A DNA stretch of 39,302 bases from Bacteroidota bacterium (lineage in GTDB: Bacteria; Bacteroidota; Bacteroidia; Flavobacteriales_D; Sanyastnellaceae), in NCBI GenBank assembly GCA_016868835.1, contig VGFR01000005.1, positions 1 to 39,302 on the forward strand, in the 5' to 3' direction. The position numbers and the translations under genes are program-made. Positions within the stretch are counted from its first letter, which is position 1. Every line of letters starts with the position of its first letter. The notes below the pieces were generated by a model. The model saw nothing but the letters and a program-made list of their open reading frames with translations, did not search any database and was not told where the DNA came from. Below are positions 7,683 to 16,186 of the stretch, in pieces.

Positions 7683-9731
7683 TTAACGAACACAATTGCC
7701 CGATTCTGTTGGGCGTTCAGGGGAGAGCAAACTAAGCTCTCCCTTATTGTTTTCAGCCATTAGAATCATTCCGCTACTCACTACACCTTTGATTTCTCTC
7801 GGTGCCAAATTGGCTAAATACAAGACGTTCTTTCCAATTAAATCTTGCGGTTCATATGATTCAGCTATTCCAGAAATAACCGTTCTCTCTTCAGATCCCA
7901 ATTGAATTTTTAATTTCAACAACTTCTTCGTCTTCGGCACTTTCTCTGCTTCCAAAACATGAACAATTCTCAAGTCCATATTTTGAAAAGTCTCAAATGA
8001 CACGTCTTCTTTAACCGGCTCTGCCACCTTATTGCTTAACTGAGCCGCTCGTAATTTTTCTTGTTGACGTGTCACTTCTTCGTCAGTAATTTTTACAAAT
8101 AGTATTGGCATCTCTCCCAAAATGTGTCCAACTGGAATTATCTCCATGGAAGACAATTCATTCCACGACTTTCCATTCCAATTCAATCCTGCTTTCAACT
8201 TTTGCGCTGTAAATGGAAGAAAAGGCTCAAAAGCAATAGCCATAGCTGCAATTAACTGTGTGCAGATATTTAAGATTTCACCCGTTTTCTCAGGATCGGT
8301 TTTATAAATCTTCCAAGGTTCAGTTTCTGTCAAAAGTTTATTCCCAATTCGCGCCAGTTGAATAGCTGCTGATTGCGCCTCCCTGAAGCGGTACAACTCA
8401 ATTTTTTGTCCAATGGTTTGAAATGATTCCAACGCCTCTTGACGAATATGATCGAACTCAGAAGTAGCTGCTGATTGTACTGCGCCATCAAAATATTTGT
8501 GTGTTAAGACAAAAACGCGATTCACAAAATTTCCAACAATATCAGCTAATTCGTTATTCACGCGATCTTTGAAATCGGTCCACGTGAATTCACTATCCTT
8601 CTGCTCTGGCATAATTGAAGCGAGAACATAACGCATCTCATCTTGTCTATTTGGGAAGTCTTCGAGGTATTCATGCAACCAAACTGCCCAATTTCGAGAG
8701 GTTGAAATTTTATCTCCTTCCAAATTCATGAACTCGTTCGCAGGTACATTTTTCGGAAGTATAAAATCACCGTGTGCCTTCAGAATTATTGGGAAAATAA
8801 TGCAGTGAAAAACAATGTTGTCCTTCCCAATAAAATGAACCAATTGTGTGTCGTCATTTTTCCAATAGTCTTCCCAATTCTTACCTTGTTTTTCCGCCCA
8901 TACTTTGGTATTGGTGATATAGCCAATTGGCGCATCTAGCCAAACATACAGCACTTTTCCATCTTCTCCCGGGACAGGCACACCCCAATCTAAATCACGT
9001 GTCATAGCCCGAGCTTGTAAACCACCGTCTACCCAACTCAAACATTGACCAACTACATGAGATTTCCATTGATTCGGATCATGATGCACTTCACCATTTA
9101 ATATGCCCTTCTCAATAAATTCTCGAATCCAATCGCTGTGGTTTTGCATGGGCAAATACCAATGCGTTGTCTCGCGTAGAACAGGTGCTTTACCGCTTAA
9201 GGTTGAGACTGGATGTATCAATTCAGTTGGACTCAAAGCAGATCCACATTTTTCACACTGATCACCGTAAGCTTTTTCACTTGAGCATTTTGGACAAGTT
9301 CCGGTAATGTATCTATCGGCTAAAAACTGCTGAGCCTCCTCATCAAAATATTGTTCCGTAGTATGTGTTTCAAAAACACCTTGCTCTTTCAATTTTGAAA
9401 AAACAGATTGACTCATTTCTATGTGGTCTGCTGAAGAGGTTCTGTAATACTCATCGAACTCAATACCAAAGTCAGCAAATGCTTTTCCCATGAGGGCATG
9501 ATAAAAATCTACGATCTCACGCGGGGATTTACCCTCTTTTTTCGCTCGCAACGTAATGGCTGCACCGTGTTCATCTGATCCACAAATGAAGGCCACATCT
9601 TTTTGGTTCGCTTTCAAATAGCGAACATAAATATCTGCAGGTAAGTACGCTCCGGCAATGTGTCCAATGTGAATGGGTCCATTGGCGTATGGTAGAGCTG
9701 AGGTAACTAAATATCTTTTTGGTGTCATCAT
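7683..9731 (-). CDS. metG: Methionyl-tRNA synthetase
   Basis: MetRS charges initiator and elongator tRNA-Met in the cytoplasm. The 682 residues show the class I signature HIGH (21-24), a zinc knuckle region with CPKC and CEKCG, and the KMSKS-type loop as KISTS starting at K341. The C-terminal 110 residues form an EMAP-II/Trbp111 tRNA-binding domain (MDLRIVHVLEAEKVPKTKKLLKLKI, SGIAESYEPQDLIGKNV). Two adjacent ATG codons open the gene; either could be used. It is divergent from the LD-carboxypeptidase gene and convergent with ftsZ, whose terminator lies within its last codons. Confidence 0.97.
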   Translation of the reverse strand: MMTPKRYLVTSALPYANGPIHIGHIAGAYLPADIYVRYLKANQKDVAFICGSDEHGAAITLRAKKEGKSPREIVDFYHALMGKAFADFGIEFDEYYRTSSADHIEMSQSVFSKLKEQGVFETHTTEQYFDEEAQQFLADRYITGTCPKCSSEKAYGDQCEKCGSALSPTELIHPVSTLSGKAPVLRETTHWYLPMQNHSDWIREFIEKGILNGEVHHDPNQWKSHVVGQCLSWVDGGLQARAMTRDLDWGVPVPGEDGKVLYVWLDAPIGYITNTKVWAEKQGKNWEDYWKNDDTQLVHFIGKDNIVFHCIIFPIILKAHGDFILPKNVPANEFMNLEGDKISTSRNWAVWLHEYLEDFPNRQDEMRYVLASIMPEQKDSEFTWTDFKDRVNNELADIVGNFVNRVFVLTHKYFDGAVQSAATSEFDHIRQEALESFQTIGQKIELYRFREAQSAAIQLARIGNKLLTETEPWKIYKTDPEKTGEILNICTQLIAAMAIAFEPFLPFTAQKLKAGLNWNGKSWNELSSMEIIPVGHILGEMPILFVKITDEEVTRQQEKLRAAQLSNKVAEPVKEDVSFETFQNMDLRIVHVLEAEKVPKTKKLLKLKIQLGSEERTVISGIAESYEPQDLIGKNVLYLANLAPREIKGVVSSGMILMAENNKGELSLLSPERPTESGNCVR
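7721..7753 (+). terminator. Likely ftsZ terminator inside metG
   Basis: The perfect eight-base stem GGGAGAGC (7721-7728) / GCTCTCCC (7736-7743) with a seven-base loop is followed by TTATTGTTTT. It begins 41 bases beyond the ftsZ stop. It lies in the coding sequence for the last residues of MetRS on the other strand. The T tract is imperfect, so strength is uncertain. Confidence 0.65.
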
Positions 9732-9770
9732 TTTTCCTTGTTAGGCTGAAAAATTTCCGAATTTCGCAGT

Positions 9771-9778
9771 CAAAGATA
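9771..9778 (-). promoter_or_regulatory. -7 box of metG
   Basis: The minus strand reads TATCTTTG, an exact TAnnTTTG match, 39 bases before the first metG ATG. It would give a leader of about 30 bases. The box lies just upstream of the divergent LD-carboxypeptidase start at 9785. Confidence 0.5.
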
Positions 9779-9784
9779 ACTCGA

Positions 9785-10693
9785 ATGTTACCACCTTTTT
9801 TGAATACCGGAGATACAATTGGAATTGCTGCAACTGCAAGATACCTTACAAGCGAACAATGGAAATTTGCCAAGCAAGAAATTGAGTCCTGGGGATTAAA
9901 AATTCTTTTGGCAGAAAATGTATTTCAAAGCCATGCCCAACTTGCGGGGAATGAGGCTGAGCGTACCAACTCTTTTTTAAGCTTGTGGAACAACCCGGAG
10001 GTAAAAGCAATCATTATTGCCAGAGGCGGTTATGGAACCGTTCATACCATTGATTCAATTCTTCCTCAGCTCGATCATAGAAAATGGGTTTGTGGATACA
10101 GCGATGTAACCGTGCTACTTAACGCCATTACAAAAAAGGGTGTGGCCGGGATTCATTCTACCATGCCCATATCCTTTGAACACGCAACGCATGAGGCTCT
10201 ATCCACATTGAGACAAGCCCTTTTTGGTGAGTTAAAAAATATTTCTTGGGAAACAAAAAATGCGCAGGATGGATGTATTGAAGGAGAAATTGTTGGTGGA
10301 AATTTATCTGTGATCTACAGCCAATTGGGGTCACCAACGCAACTTGAATCAAAAGATAAAATCATTTTTTTAGAAGACGTAGATGAAATGTTGTATCATC
10401 TGGATCGCATGCTCATGGGGCTGTTGCGAGCTGGCGTTTTTCAAGGAGCAAAAGGAATTGTTTTTGGTGGATTCACACAGCTAAAAGACAATACAACTGA
10501 ATTCGGATTTTCTACTGACAATCCATGGGGAAAATCATGGAAAGAAGTGGCAATACATCGGCTACAACATCTGAAAATTCCGATGATCTTCGATTTTCCA
10601 GCAGGTCATATGGAAGACAATAGAGCCTTTTACATGGGACGAAAAAGCAGCCTCTCTTGGGGAAAGGATAACGCTCAATTGTCATGGTCTTAA
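9785..10693 (+). CDS. Muramoyltetrapeptide (LD-) carboxypeptidase, peptidase family S66
   Basis: S66 enzymes cleave the L,D bond to the terminal D-alanine of peptidoglycan tetrapeptides during cell-wall recycling. The frame is open from 9719, but the family-typical start is at 9785 (MLPPFLNTGDTIGIAATARY). In 302 residues the nucleophile is in GYSDVT (S106), the acid in LEDVDE (E197) and the histidine in PAGHMEDN (H275). ARGGYGT is the conserved substrate-pocket segment. No signal peptide is seen, which agrees with a cytoplasmic recycling role. The gene is monocistronic as far as visible and divergent from metG. Confidence 0.92.
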   Translation: MLPPFLNTGDTIGIAATARYLTSEQWKFAKQEIESWGLKILLAENVFQSHAQLAGNEAERTNSFLSLWNNPEVKAIIIARGGYGTVHTIDSILPQLDHRKWVCGYSDVTVLLNAITKKGVAGIHSTMPISFEHATHEALSTLRQALFGELKNISWETKNAQDGCIEGEIVGGNLSVIYSQLGSPTQLESKDKIIFLEDVDEMLYHLDRMLMGLLRAGVFQGAKGIVFGGFTQLKDNTTEFGFSTDNPWGKSWKEVAIHRLQHLKIPMIFDFPAGHMEDNRAFYMGRKSSLSWGKDNAQLSWS

Positions 10694-10715
10694 TTATTTT
10701 GAATGAATAACTCAC

Positions 10716-10723
10716 TACATTTG
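10716..10723 (+). promoter_or_regulatory. -7 box upstream of the IPExxxVDY gene
   Basis: TACATTTG matches TAnnTTTG exactly and lies 28 bases before the ATG at 10752. A TTTG occurs at 10698-10701, but the 14-base spacing is short for a -33 element. Confidence 0.5.
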
Positions 10724-10751
10724 CGTAGTTCGTGTAAAAAATACACTAAGT

Positions 10752-11171
10752 ATGGCGGGAGAGAAATTTAGATTCTCATCAGATGAATACCTAAACTTCA
10801 AACTTATCGGAATGCGTTCTGATGAGAAAGGGTTTCGACTTGCTTGGTTATTGAATAAAACATTGTTATGGGATTTGGAGTTAAGTCATGAAGTTGAGGT
10901 TACACAAAAAAACAATGTTTCGAAGCATGATGTATTTGCCATAAAAGGCGAAGAAAATGAGTTACAAATACACCTCATAGCGAACCGTTCATTGCAAGGA
11001 ATGTTACTACCTGAATACCATCAGATGGATTATTTCCTAAAAATTGAACACAGTTCTGAAGGGTATATTCCGGAATTAATTGCGGAGTTAAGAAAACTTG
11101 AAGAGATAACCGGAGCGTTTGAAATTCAAACAGAAGGTTTAAAAAATATTGAACGATTTATATTCGATTAA
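10752..11171 (+). CDS. IPExxxVDY family protein
   Basis: This 139-residue protein has the family's signature as LPEYHQMDYFLKI at about residues 88-100 (IPExxxVDY with conservative changes), a leading beta-rich region (FRLAWLLNKTLLWDLELS) and a C-terminal helix. The function is unknown. The family is restricted to Bacteroidetes and is very often found just upstream of pyruvate kinase, exactly as here, where the pyk ATG follows the stop by one base. That constant pairing suggests, but does not prove, a link to pyruvate kinase expression or activity. No signal peptide is present, so it should be cytoplasmic. Confidence 0.85.
   Translation: MAGEKFRFSSDEYLNFKLIGMRSDEKGFRLAWLLNKTLLWDLELSHEVEVTQKNNVSKHDVFAIKGEENELQIHLIANRSLQGMLLPEYHQMDYFLKIEHSSEGYIPELIAELRKLEEITGAFEIQTEGLKNIERFIFD
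11159..11166 (+). promoter_or_regulatory. -7-like box before pyk, inside the preceding gene
   Basis: TATATTCG (TAnnTTTG with one change) ends six bases before the pyk ATG at 11173 and lies in the last codons of the IPExxxVDY gene. It could drive a separate, leaderless pyk transcript. Confidence 0.35.
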
Positions 11172-11172
11172 G

Positions 11173-12594
11173 ATGACAAGAAAAACAAAAATAGTTGCTA
11201 CCATAGGCCCAACGTCTTCTAGCAAAGAAGTACTTAAAGCCATGATTGCAGAAGGATTAAACGTTGTTAGACTAAATTTTTCACACGGTACTCATGCAGA
11301 CCATGAAGCGGTTGTAAAAGCGGTGCGTGAAATTGATGCGGAACTGGGAATTAACACGTCACTGCTAGCTGATTTGCAAGGTCCAAAACTGCGTGTAGGA
11401 GAAATGGAAAACAACGGAGTAATGCTTGAAACCGGAAGTCAGGTGACCATTACAACAGAAAAACAAATTGGAACATCAAAGTTCATTTATACCAACTACA
11501 GTTCTTTTCCAGCCGATGTAAAAGCAGGAGAACGTGTACTTATGGACGATGGAAAATTAGTTGTTCGCATCATAACAACCGACGGAAAAAAAGAAGTAAA
11601 ATGTGAGGTGGTTCAAGGCGGAATTCTATCATCAAAAAAAGGATTAAATCTTCCGGAAACGAAAGTATCTCTACCATCTCTTTCAGAAAAAGATATAGCC
11701 GATTTGGACTTTGCTTTGAGTATGAATGTAGATTGGATTGGATTATCTTTCGTTCGCAATTCAAAAGATGTTTATCTGCTCAAAGAAATCATTGAAAAAA
11801 GTGGAAAACACGCTAAAGTTATTGCGAAGATTGAGAAACCCGAAGCACTTGATGAAATTGATGAAATTGTAAAAGCTACAGATGCCGTAATGGTAGCTCG
11901 GGGCGATTTAGGAGTTGAAATTCCAATTGAACAGGTTCCACTTGCCCAAAAGATGATTGTAAAAAAATGTGTTGAGAATGCCAAACCGGTCATTGTTGCA
12001 ACACAAATGATGGAAAGCATGATCACCAATCTTTCTCCCACTCGTGCCGAAGTTACAGACGTTGCTAATGCGGTAATTGATGGGGCAGATGCTGTTATGT
12101 TAAGCGGAGAAACCAGTGTAGGCGCGCACCCCGTTGCGGCCATTCGCATGATGTCGAATATCATCATAGAAGCAGAAAAACATCCCGGTATGTATTACCT
12201 AGAAGAAGCGCCTATGGAGTTAGATGAAAATAGATTCATTACAGATAGTATCTGCTTTAGCGCATGCCGCGTAGCCAAGCGAACCTCAGCATCGGGAATT
12301 GCAACCATGTCATTCAGTGGCTATACAGGGTATAAACTATCAAGCTGGAGACCAAGAGCAAACATTTTTGTTTTTACCGGGAACAAAAATATATTGTCGC
12401 AGTTGAGCTTGGTTTGGGGAGTGAAAGCTTTTTACTATGATAAGATGGTTAGTACGGATCAAACCATTGCCGATATTCGATACATATTAAAAAAGAACGG
12501 ATACATTCATGAAGGTGATTTCCTCATTAACATTGCCTCAATGCCAATTTCAGAGCAAGGCATGACCAATATGATAAAACTTAGTCGAATATAA
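11173..12594 (+). CDS. pyk: Pyruvate kinase
   Basis: Pyruvate kinase converts phosphoenolpyruvate and ADP to pyruvate and ATP, the last step of glycolysis, feeding the pyruvate dehydrogenase encoded in the same window. The start at 11173 gives MTRKTKIVATIGPTSSS, the standard N-terminus; an in-frame TTG at 11149 is less likely. The 473 residues show the catalytic signature AKIEKPEALDEIDEIV with the Mg-binding ARGDLGVEIP, and KPVIVATQMMESM. The C-terminal domain is complete and no PEP-utiliser extension is attached. It is probably co-transcribed with the IPExxxVDY gene and has a strong terminator at 12633-12659. Confidence 0.97.
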   Translation: MTRKTKIVATIGPTSSSKEVLKAMIAEGLNVVRLNFSHGTHADHEAVVKAVREIDAELGINTSLLADLQGPKLRVGEMENNGVMLETGSQVTITTEKQIGTSKFIYTNYSSFPADVKAGERVLMDDGKLVVRIITTDGKKEVKCEVVQGGILSSKKGLNLPETKVSLPSLSEKDIADLDFALSMNVDWIGLSFVRNSKDVYLLKEIIEKSGKHAKVIAKIEKPEALDEIDEIVKATDAVMVARGDLGVEIPIEQVPLAQKMIVKKCVENAKPVIVATQMMESMITNLSPTRAEVTDVANAVIDGADAVMLSGETSVGAHPVAAIRMMSNIIIEAEKHPGMYYLEEAPMELDENRFITDSICFSACRVAKRTSASGIATMSFSGYTGYKLSSWRPRANIFVFTGNKNILSQLSLVWGVKAFYYDKMVSTDQTIADIRYILKKNGYIHEGDFLINIASMPISEQGMTNMIKLSRI

Positions 12595-13495
12595 ACTCGG
12601 GGTTTCCCTGTAATCCGCCAGTATGAAAAATCAAAACCGAACCCGCGTTCGGTTTTTTTATTTGCTTCATTTGAAAGAACATCTTCGCGGTGTAGACAAC
12701 GTCTGTTGGCAATTGCATATCTGAATTCAAATTTTTCATAAATTCAATGAGCTCGGGTTGCTGCTTCCCGAATCCGCCAAAATATTTGTCATCGTAAATA
12801 ACACATTTCTGCATGCAGTCTTCAACGGCTTCTTCGTCATGAAAAAACCACCTTAACCGGGTCCGAATATCATTTTCTACACTCGCCTTTCCTTTTATGG
12901 CGCCAAATACATGAACCTTCACATACTCTGGAGCTTGAATCAACAAGGCTGCCGCTGTGGTTCCGGTTCCACTGCAAACCAACCAATGATTATAAAACCC
13001 ATCTCCACTACTTACCATCTCCATGGCTCCATTCAATCCTAAATAATTACTTCCACCTTCGGGTATTAAATATGCTCCGGGCCATTTTTCATAAATCCAC
13101 ATTTTCATTTCCTCTGATTCTTTGTCGGCATATTCAGATCTTGAAATAAAAAAAAGTGCTACACCTCTTTCTTCCAAAAAGCGTAATGTAGATGAAAGAA
13201 CAAGCGGTCTTTCACCCCTTACAATGGCTATACAAGGCAAATTGTGATATGCGCTGAGTGCGGCAAACGCGTGCAAATGATTGCTATATGCTCCACCAAA
13301 AGTCACAAGACACGAAGCCTCTCTTCGTACAGCCTCCTGTAAATTGTACTTCAACTTAAACCACTTATTTCCGTTGATCTCTGCATGTATTTGATCAAAA
13401 CGTTTAACAGTGCATTCACCCCAATGATAATAATCAATCTTTTGAAGTTGAACTTCTTCAAAAAAAAGTGGTTTGTTGAATAGAAAATTTGACAT
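12581..13495 (-). CDS. PLP-dependent ACC deaminase / D-cysteine desulfhydrase family enzyme
   Basis: This is a fold-type II pyridoxal-phosphate enzyme of 304 residues. The start at 13495 (MSNFLFNKPL) is chosen because the upstream extension to 13630 codes for unrelated sequence that overlaps a divergent small gene. The motif NGNKWFKLKYNL (K47 the probable PLP lysine), GGAYSNH (S71, N72) and the late FHTGG are visible. Family members deaminate ACC or release sulfide from D-cysteine. The canonical K-R-K context of ACC deaminase is changed to KWFK, so substrate cannot be assigned. It is convergent with pyk (14-base overlap). Confidence 0.85.
   Translation of the reverse strand: MSNFLFNKPLFFEEVQLQKIDYYHWGECTVKRFDQIHAEINGNKWFKLKYNLQEAVRREASCLVTFGGAYSNHLHAFAALSAYHNLPCIAIVRGERPLVLSSTLRFLEERGVALFFISRSEYADKESEEMKMWIYEKWPGAYLIPEGGSNYLGLNGAMEMVSSGDGFYNHWLVCSGTGTTAAALLIQAPEYVKVHVFGAIKGKASVENDIRTRLRWFFHDEEAVEDCMQKCVIYDDKYFGGFGKQQPELIEFMKNLNSDMQLPTDVVYTAKMFFQMKQIKKPNAGSVLIFHTGGLQGNPEFIFD
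12633..12659 (+). terminator. Strong intrinsic terminator of pyk, inside the convergent gene
   Basis: A ten-base stem AAAACCGAAC (12633-12642) / GTTCGGTTTT (12647-12656) with loop CCGC runs into seven T residues (12653-12659). It begins 38 bases after the pyk stop and lies within the coding sequence for the C-terminus of the opposite-strand PLP enzyme. Confidence 0.88.
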
Positions 13496-13500
13496 ATTCG
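13493..13500 (+). promoter_or_regulatory. Degenerate -7 box before the DUF5522 gene
   Basis: CATATTCG matches TAnnTTCG except for the first base and ends four bases before the ATG at 13505. It overlaps the start codon of the divergent PLP enzyme gene. It is weak on its own and is listed because it fits the spacing seen at other starts. Confidence 0.25.
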
Positions 13501-13504
13501 CCGG

Positions 13505-13672
13505 ATGTGTGAAAACGAAAAAGCAAAAATAGAGGGAGAAGACTATTATCGTAGTCCTGAAGGCTTTATCATTTTTACTGAAGCCTTTCACTTGAAGCGC
13601 GGTTATTGTTGTCAAAGCGGTTGCAAACACTGTCCGTTCGGATTTGATAAAAAGACAGGTAAATTCAAGTAA
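13505..13672 (+). CDS. DUF5522 family small protein
   Basis: This 55-residue open frame begins MCENEKAKIEGEDYYRSPEG and contains IIFTEAFHLKRGYCCQ followed by SGCKHCPFGFDKKTGKF. The cysteine cluster CCxxxCxxC (C35, C36, C40, C43) inside GYCCxxGCxHCPFGFDKKTG is the hallmark of DUF5522, a widespread short Bacteroidetes family of unknown function; a metal site is plausible but unproven. Its ATG lies only nine bases from the ATG of the divergent PLP enzyme gene. The stop codon overlaps a promoter-like TAATTTCG (13670-13677) ahead of hutU. Confidence 0.85.
   Translation: MCENEKAKIEGEDYYRSPEGFIIFTEAFHLKRGYCCQSGCKHCPFGFDKKTGKFK
13524..13531 (-). promoter_or_regulatory. -7 box of the PLP enzyme gene, inside the DUF5522 gene
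   Basis: The minus strand reads TATTTTTG, an exact TAnnTTTG match, 28 bases before the ATG at 13495. It lies within codons of the divergent DUF5522 gene, as it must given the nine-base gap between start codons. Confidence 0.45.
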
Positions 13673-13730
13673 TTTCGCAGATAAACTTAACCAAGGGTTA
13701 ACTTTATCTCTTGCCGTTCAATTCAAAAAT

Positions 13731-15758
13731 ATGATCACTTTCAAAGAAGAAATAATTCAGGGTATTCCAAATGAATTACCAATTTCTCAAGCATTTGATT
13801 CCGATATCAACCGTGCTCCAAAGCGCAAAGAAATTCTGAGCAGCGAAGAAAAGCAACTGGCAGTGCGCAATGCACTGCGTTATTTTCCAAAGGAACACCA
13901 TGAAACTTTGGCTAAAGAATTTGCAGCAGAACTGCATGAATTTGGTCGAATCTATATGTTCCGTTATCGCCCAACGCATGCCATGTATGCCAGAAGCATT
14001 GATGAATATCCGGCCAACTCAAAACAAGCCGCTGCAATCATGCTCATGATTCAAAATAATTTAGATCCACGTGTGGCACAACATCCGTATGAATTGATTA
14101 CCTATGGAGGAAACGGAGCAGTATTTCAAAATTGGGCGCAGTATCGGTTAACCATGCATTATTTGTCACAAATGACTGACGAACAAACTTTGGTAATGTA
14201 TAGCGGCCATCCCATGGGTTTATTTCCTTCCCATACAAACGCGCCTCGTGTTATTGTAACCAATGGCATGATGATTCCCAACTACAGCAAACCAGACGAT
14301 TGGGAAAAATTCAATGCCATGGGTGTAACTCAATATGGCCAAATGACAGCAGGTTCTTACATGTACATTGGCCCACAAGGCATAGTGCATGGAACAACCA
14401 TTACAGTGATGAATGCGGCAAGAATGTTAAGGGAAAAGCGAAATGATTTCGAAGTTTATGATCGTGCGGCAGAAGGACTTTTATTCGTAACTGCAGGATT
14501 GGGTGGCATGAGTGGTGCACAGCCGAAAGCTGGAAACATAGCGGGTTGTGTTAGCGTTACTGCGGAAATCAATCCAAAAGCGGCTTACAAACGATATGAA
14601 CAAGGTTGGGTAGATGAAGTGGTTGAAGACATTGATGTGCTCTGCGATAAAGTTAAAGCAGCTCTAACCCATGCCAAGCCTCATAGTTTTGCATTCATAG
14701 GCAACATTGTTGAAGTTTGGGAGGCGTTTGATGCAGCAGACATTCATATCGACTTAGGAAGTGATCAGACTTCTTTACACAATCCCTGGGCTGGGGGGTA
14801 TTATCCTGTAGGACTTACCTACGAGCGGAGCAATGCGCTTATGGCCAATGACCCTGATGCATTTCACCAAGCCGTTGTAAAATCACTACAGAGACACGCT
14901 GCCGCCGTAAATAAGCACAGTCAGAAAGGCATGTATTTCTTTGATTATGGAAATGCATTCTTGCTAGAAGCTTCACGTGCTGGTGCCGATGTTATGAATG
15001 AGCATCCAACCATTGGAAGAGAATTCAAGTACCCATCTTACGTTCAAGATATCTTAGGTCCTTTGTGTTTCGATTATGGATTTGGTCCGTTTAGATGGGT
15101 TTGTGCCAGCGGTAAGGAAGCGGATTTAGATGCAACCGACCAAATTGCGTTAGACGTATTGGTAAGATTGAAGGAGCGCGCTCCAAAAGAAATTCAGCAG
15201 CAAATGGCTGACAATATTCAATGGATTAAAGAAGCCAAAGCCAACAAACTTGTTGTAGGATCTCAAGCGCGCATATTATACGCAGATGCGGAAGGAAGAA
15301 TGGAAATTGCTTCTGCTTTCAATTCTGCTATTCGCGATGGAAAAATAGGACCTGTTGTACTAGGTAGAGATCATCATGATGTAAGTGGTACAGACTCACC
15401 ATACAGGGAGACAAGCAATATCTATGATGGTTCTCGATTTACCGCAGATATGGCTGTTCAGAATTTTGTTGGAGATGCTTTTAGAGGCGCAACATGGGTA
15501 AGCCTTCACAATGGTGGTGGCGTTGGATGGGGCGAAGTTATCAATGGAGGTTTTGGCATGTTACTCGATGGCAGTGACGAAAGCGAAAACAAACTCAGAG
15601 GCATGTTGCATTGGGATGTGAACAATGGGATTGCCAGACGCAGTTGGGCTCGAAACAAAGAAGCTCGATTTGCAATAGAGCGGGCAATGGATCAAGAACC
15701 ACGTTTGAAAGTAACACTGCCTAATTTGGTTGAGACCAATTTAGATTGGATTCAATAA
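13731..15758 (+). CDS. hutU: Urocanate hydratase, long form
   Basis: Urocanase converts urocanate to imidazolone propionate with NAD as an electrophilic cofactor, the second step of histidine breakdown. The frame is open from 13644, but the first convincing start is ATG 13731 (MITFKEEIIQGIPNELP), giving 675 residues. That is the long form, close to human UROC1, and not the roughly 550-residue enzyme of Pseudomonas. Visible conserved blocks are ELITYGGNGAVFQNWAQY, GMSGAQPKAGNIAG, FGPFRWVCASG and NGGGVGWGEVINGGFGM. No other hut gene is in the window. A -7-like TAACTTTA at 13699-13706 and TAATTTCG at 13670-13677 precede it. No terminator is obvious after the stop. Confidence 0.95.
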   Translation: MITFKEEIIQGIPNELPISQAFDSDINRAPKRKEILSSEEKQLAVRNALRYFPKEHHETLAKEFAAELHEFGRIYMFRYRPTHAMYARSIDEYPANSKQAAAIMLMIQNNLDPRVAQHPYELITYGGNGAVFQNWAQYRLTMHYLSQMTDEQTLVMYSGHPMGLFPSHTNAPRVIVTNGMMIPNYSKPDDWEKFNAMGVTQYGQMTAGSYMYIGPQGIVHGTTITVMNAARMLREKRNDFEVYDRAAEGLLFVTAGLGGMSGAQPKAGNIAGCVSVTAEINPKAAYKRYEQGWVDEVVEDIDVLCDKVKAALTHAKPHSFAFIGNIVEVWEAFDAADIHIDLGSDQTSLHNPWAGGYYPVGLTYERSNALMANDPDAFHQAVVKSLQRHAAAVNKHSQKGMYFFDYGNAFLLEASRAGADVMNEHPTIGREFKYPSYVQDILGPLCFDYGFGPFRWVCASGKEADLDATDQIALDVLVRLKERAPKEIQQQMADNIQWIKEAKANKLVVGSQARILYADAEGRMEIASAFNSAIRDGKIGPVVLGRDHHDVSGTDSPYRETSNIYDGSRFTADMAVQNFVGDAFRGATWVSLHNGGGVGWGEVINGGFGMLLDGSDESENKLRGMLHWDVNNGIARRSWARNKEARFAIERAMDQEPRLKVTLPNLVETNLDWIQ

Positions 15759-16169
15759 CGGTGCGTCACTTTGCTTCACAACTTCTTTGTGCACTGGGCC
15801 TGCATACTCCTCTTCGAATGACAATGCTAAATTGAGAAGGTAAAAAAGGTTGAATACTAAAGCCAATATTTGTTGTGTTCTCGATGTTTTACCAAATGAT
15901 TTCGCTATTTCTAGAATGAGAACGAATCCAAAATAAATATTGAAAATGGGGATGCACATGTAAATCCATTGTCTTCGAGGTCTTCCAACCATTTCCATGA
16001 TGGAAATTAAATCCCAAATTGGGACAAATGCAGACCACAAGTTCTTGTTCGCTTTAGTGAATAATTTCATTTTGGCCATAAGACCAATAACAAGAACGAA
16101 AATAGAGATTAATACAAGGTGAGGCTGGTTTCTCCAGACTTCCTGCAAAACATAAGAAAAGGTATTCAT
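15741..16169 (-). CDS. DUF5684-type small membrane protein
   Basis: The chosen ATG at 16169 gives 142 residues (MNTFSYVLQEVW); a GTG at 16187 would overlap the upstream stop. Three hydrophobic segments are visible: about LVLISIFVLVIGLMA, IYMCIPIFNIYFGFVLILE and QILALVFNLFYLLNLAL. Between the first two, LFTKANKNLWSAFVPIWDLISIMEMVGRP matches the DUF5684 pattern (KAGKPGWAxxVPIYN, xxLLxIVGRP), also found fused to the N-terminus of some Bacteroidetes signal peptidases. LEIAKSFGK is the other family hallmark. The function is unknown. It follows a small lipoprotein gene by 17 bases and overlaps the hutU end by 18. Confidence 0.75.
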   Translation of the reverse strand: MNTFSYVLQEVWRNQPHLVLISIFVLVIGLMAKMKLFTKANKNLWSAFVPIWDLISIMEMVGRPRRQWIYMCIPIFNIYFGFVLILEIAKSFGKTSRTQQILALVFNLFYLLNLALSFEEEYAGPVHKEVVKQSDAPLLNPI

Positions 16170-16186
16170 GGCGGAAATTTTTCGCA

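Noticed and set aside
13496-13630. 45-residue N-terminal extension of the PLP enzyme
   Set aside because: The extension overlaps the DUF5522 gene on the other strand, and the family start fits the ATG at 13495.
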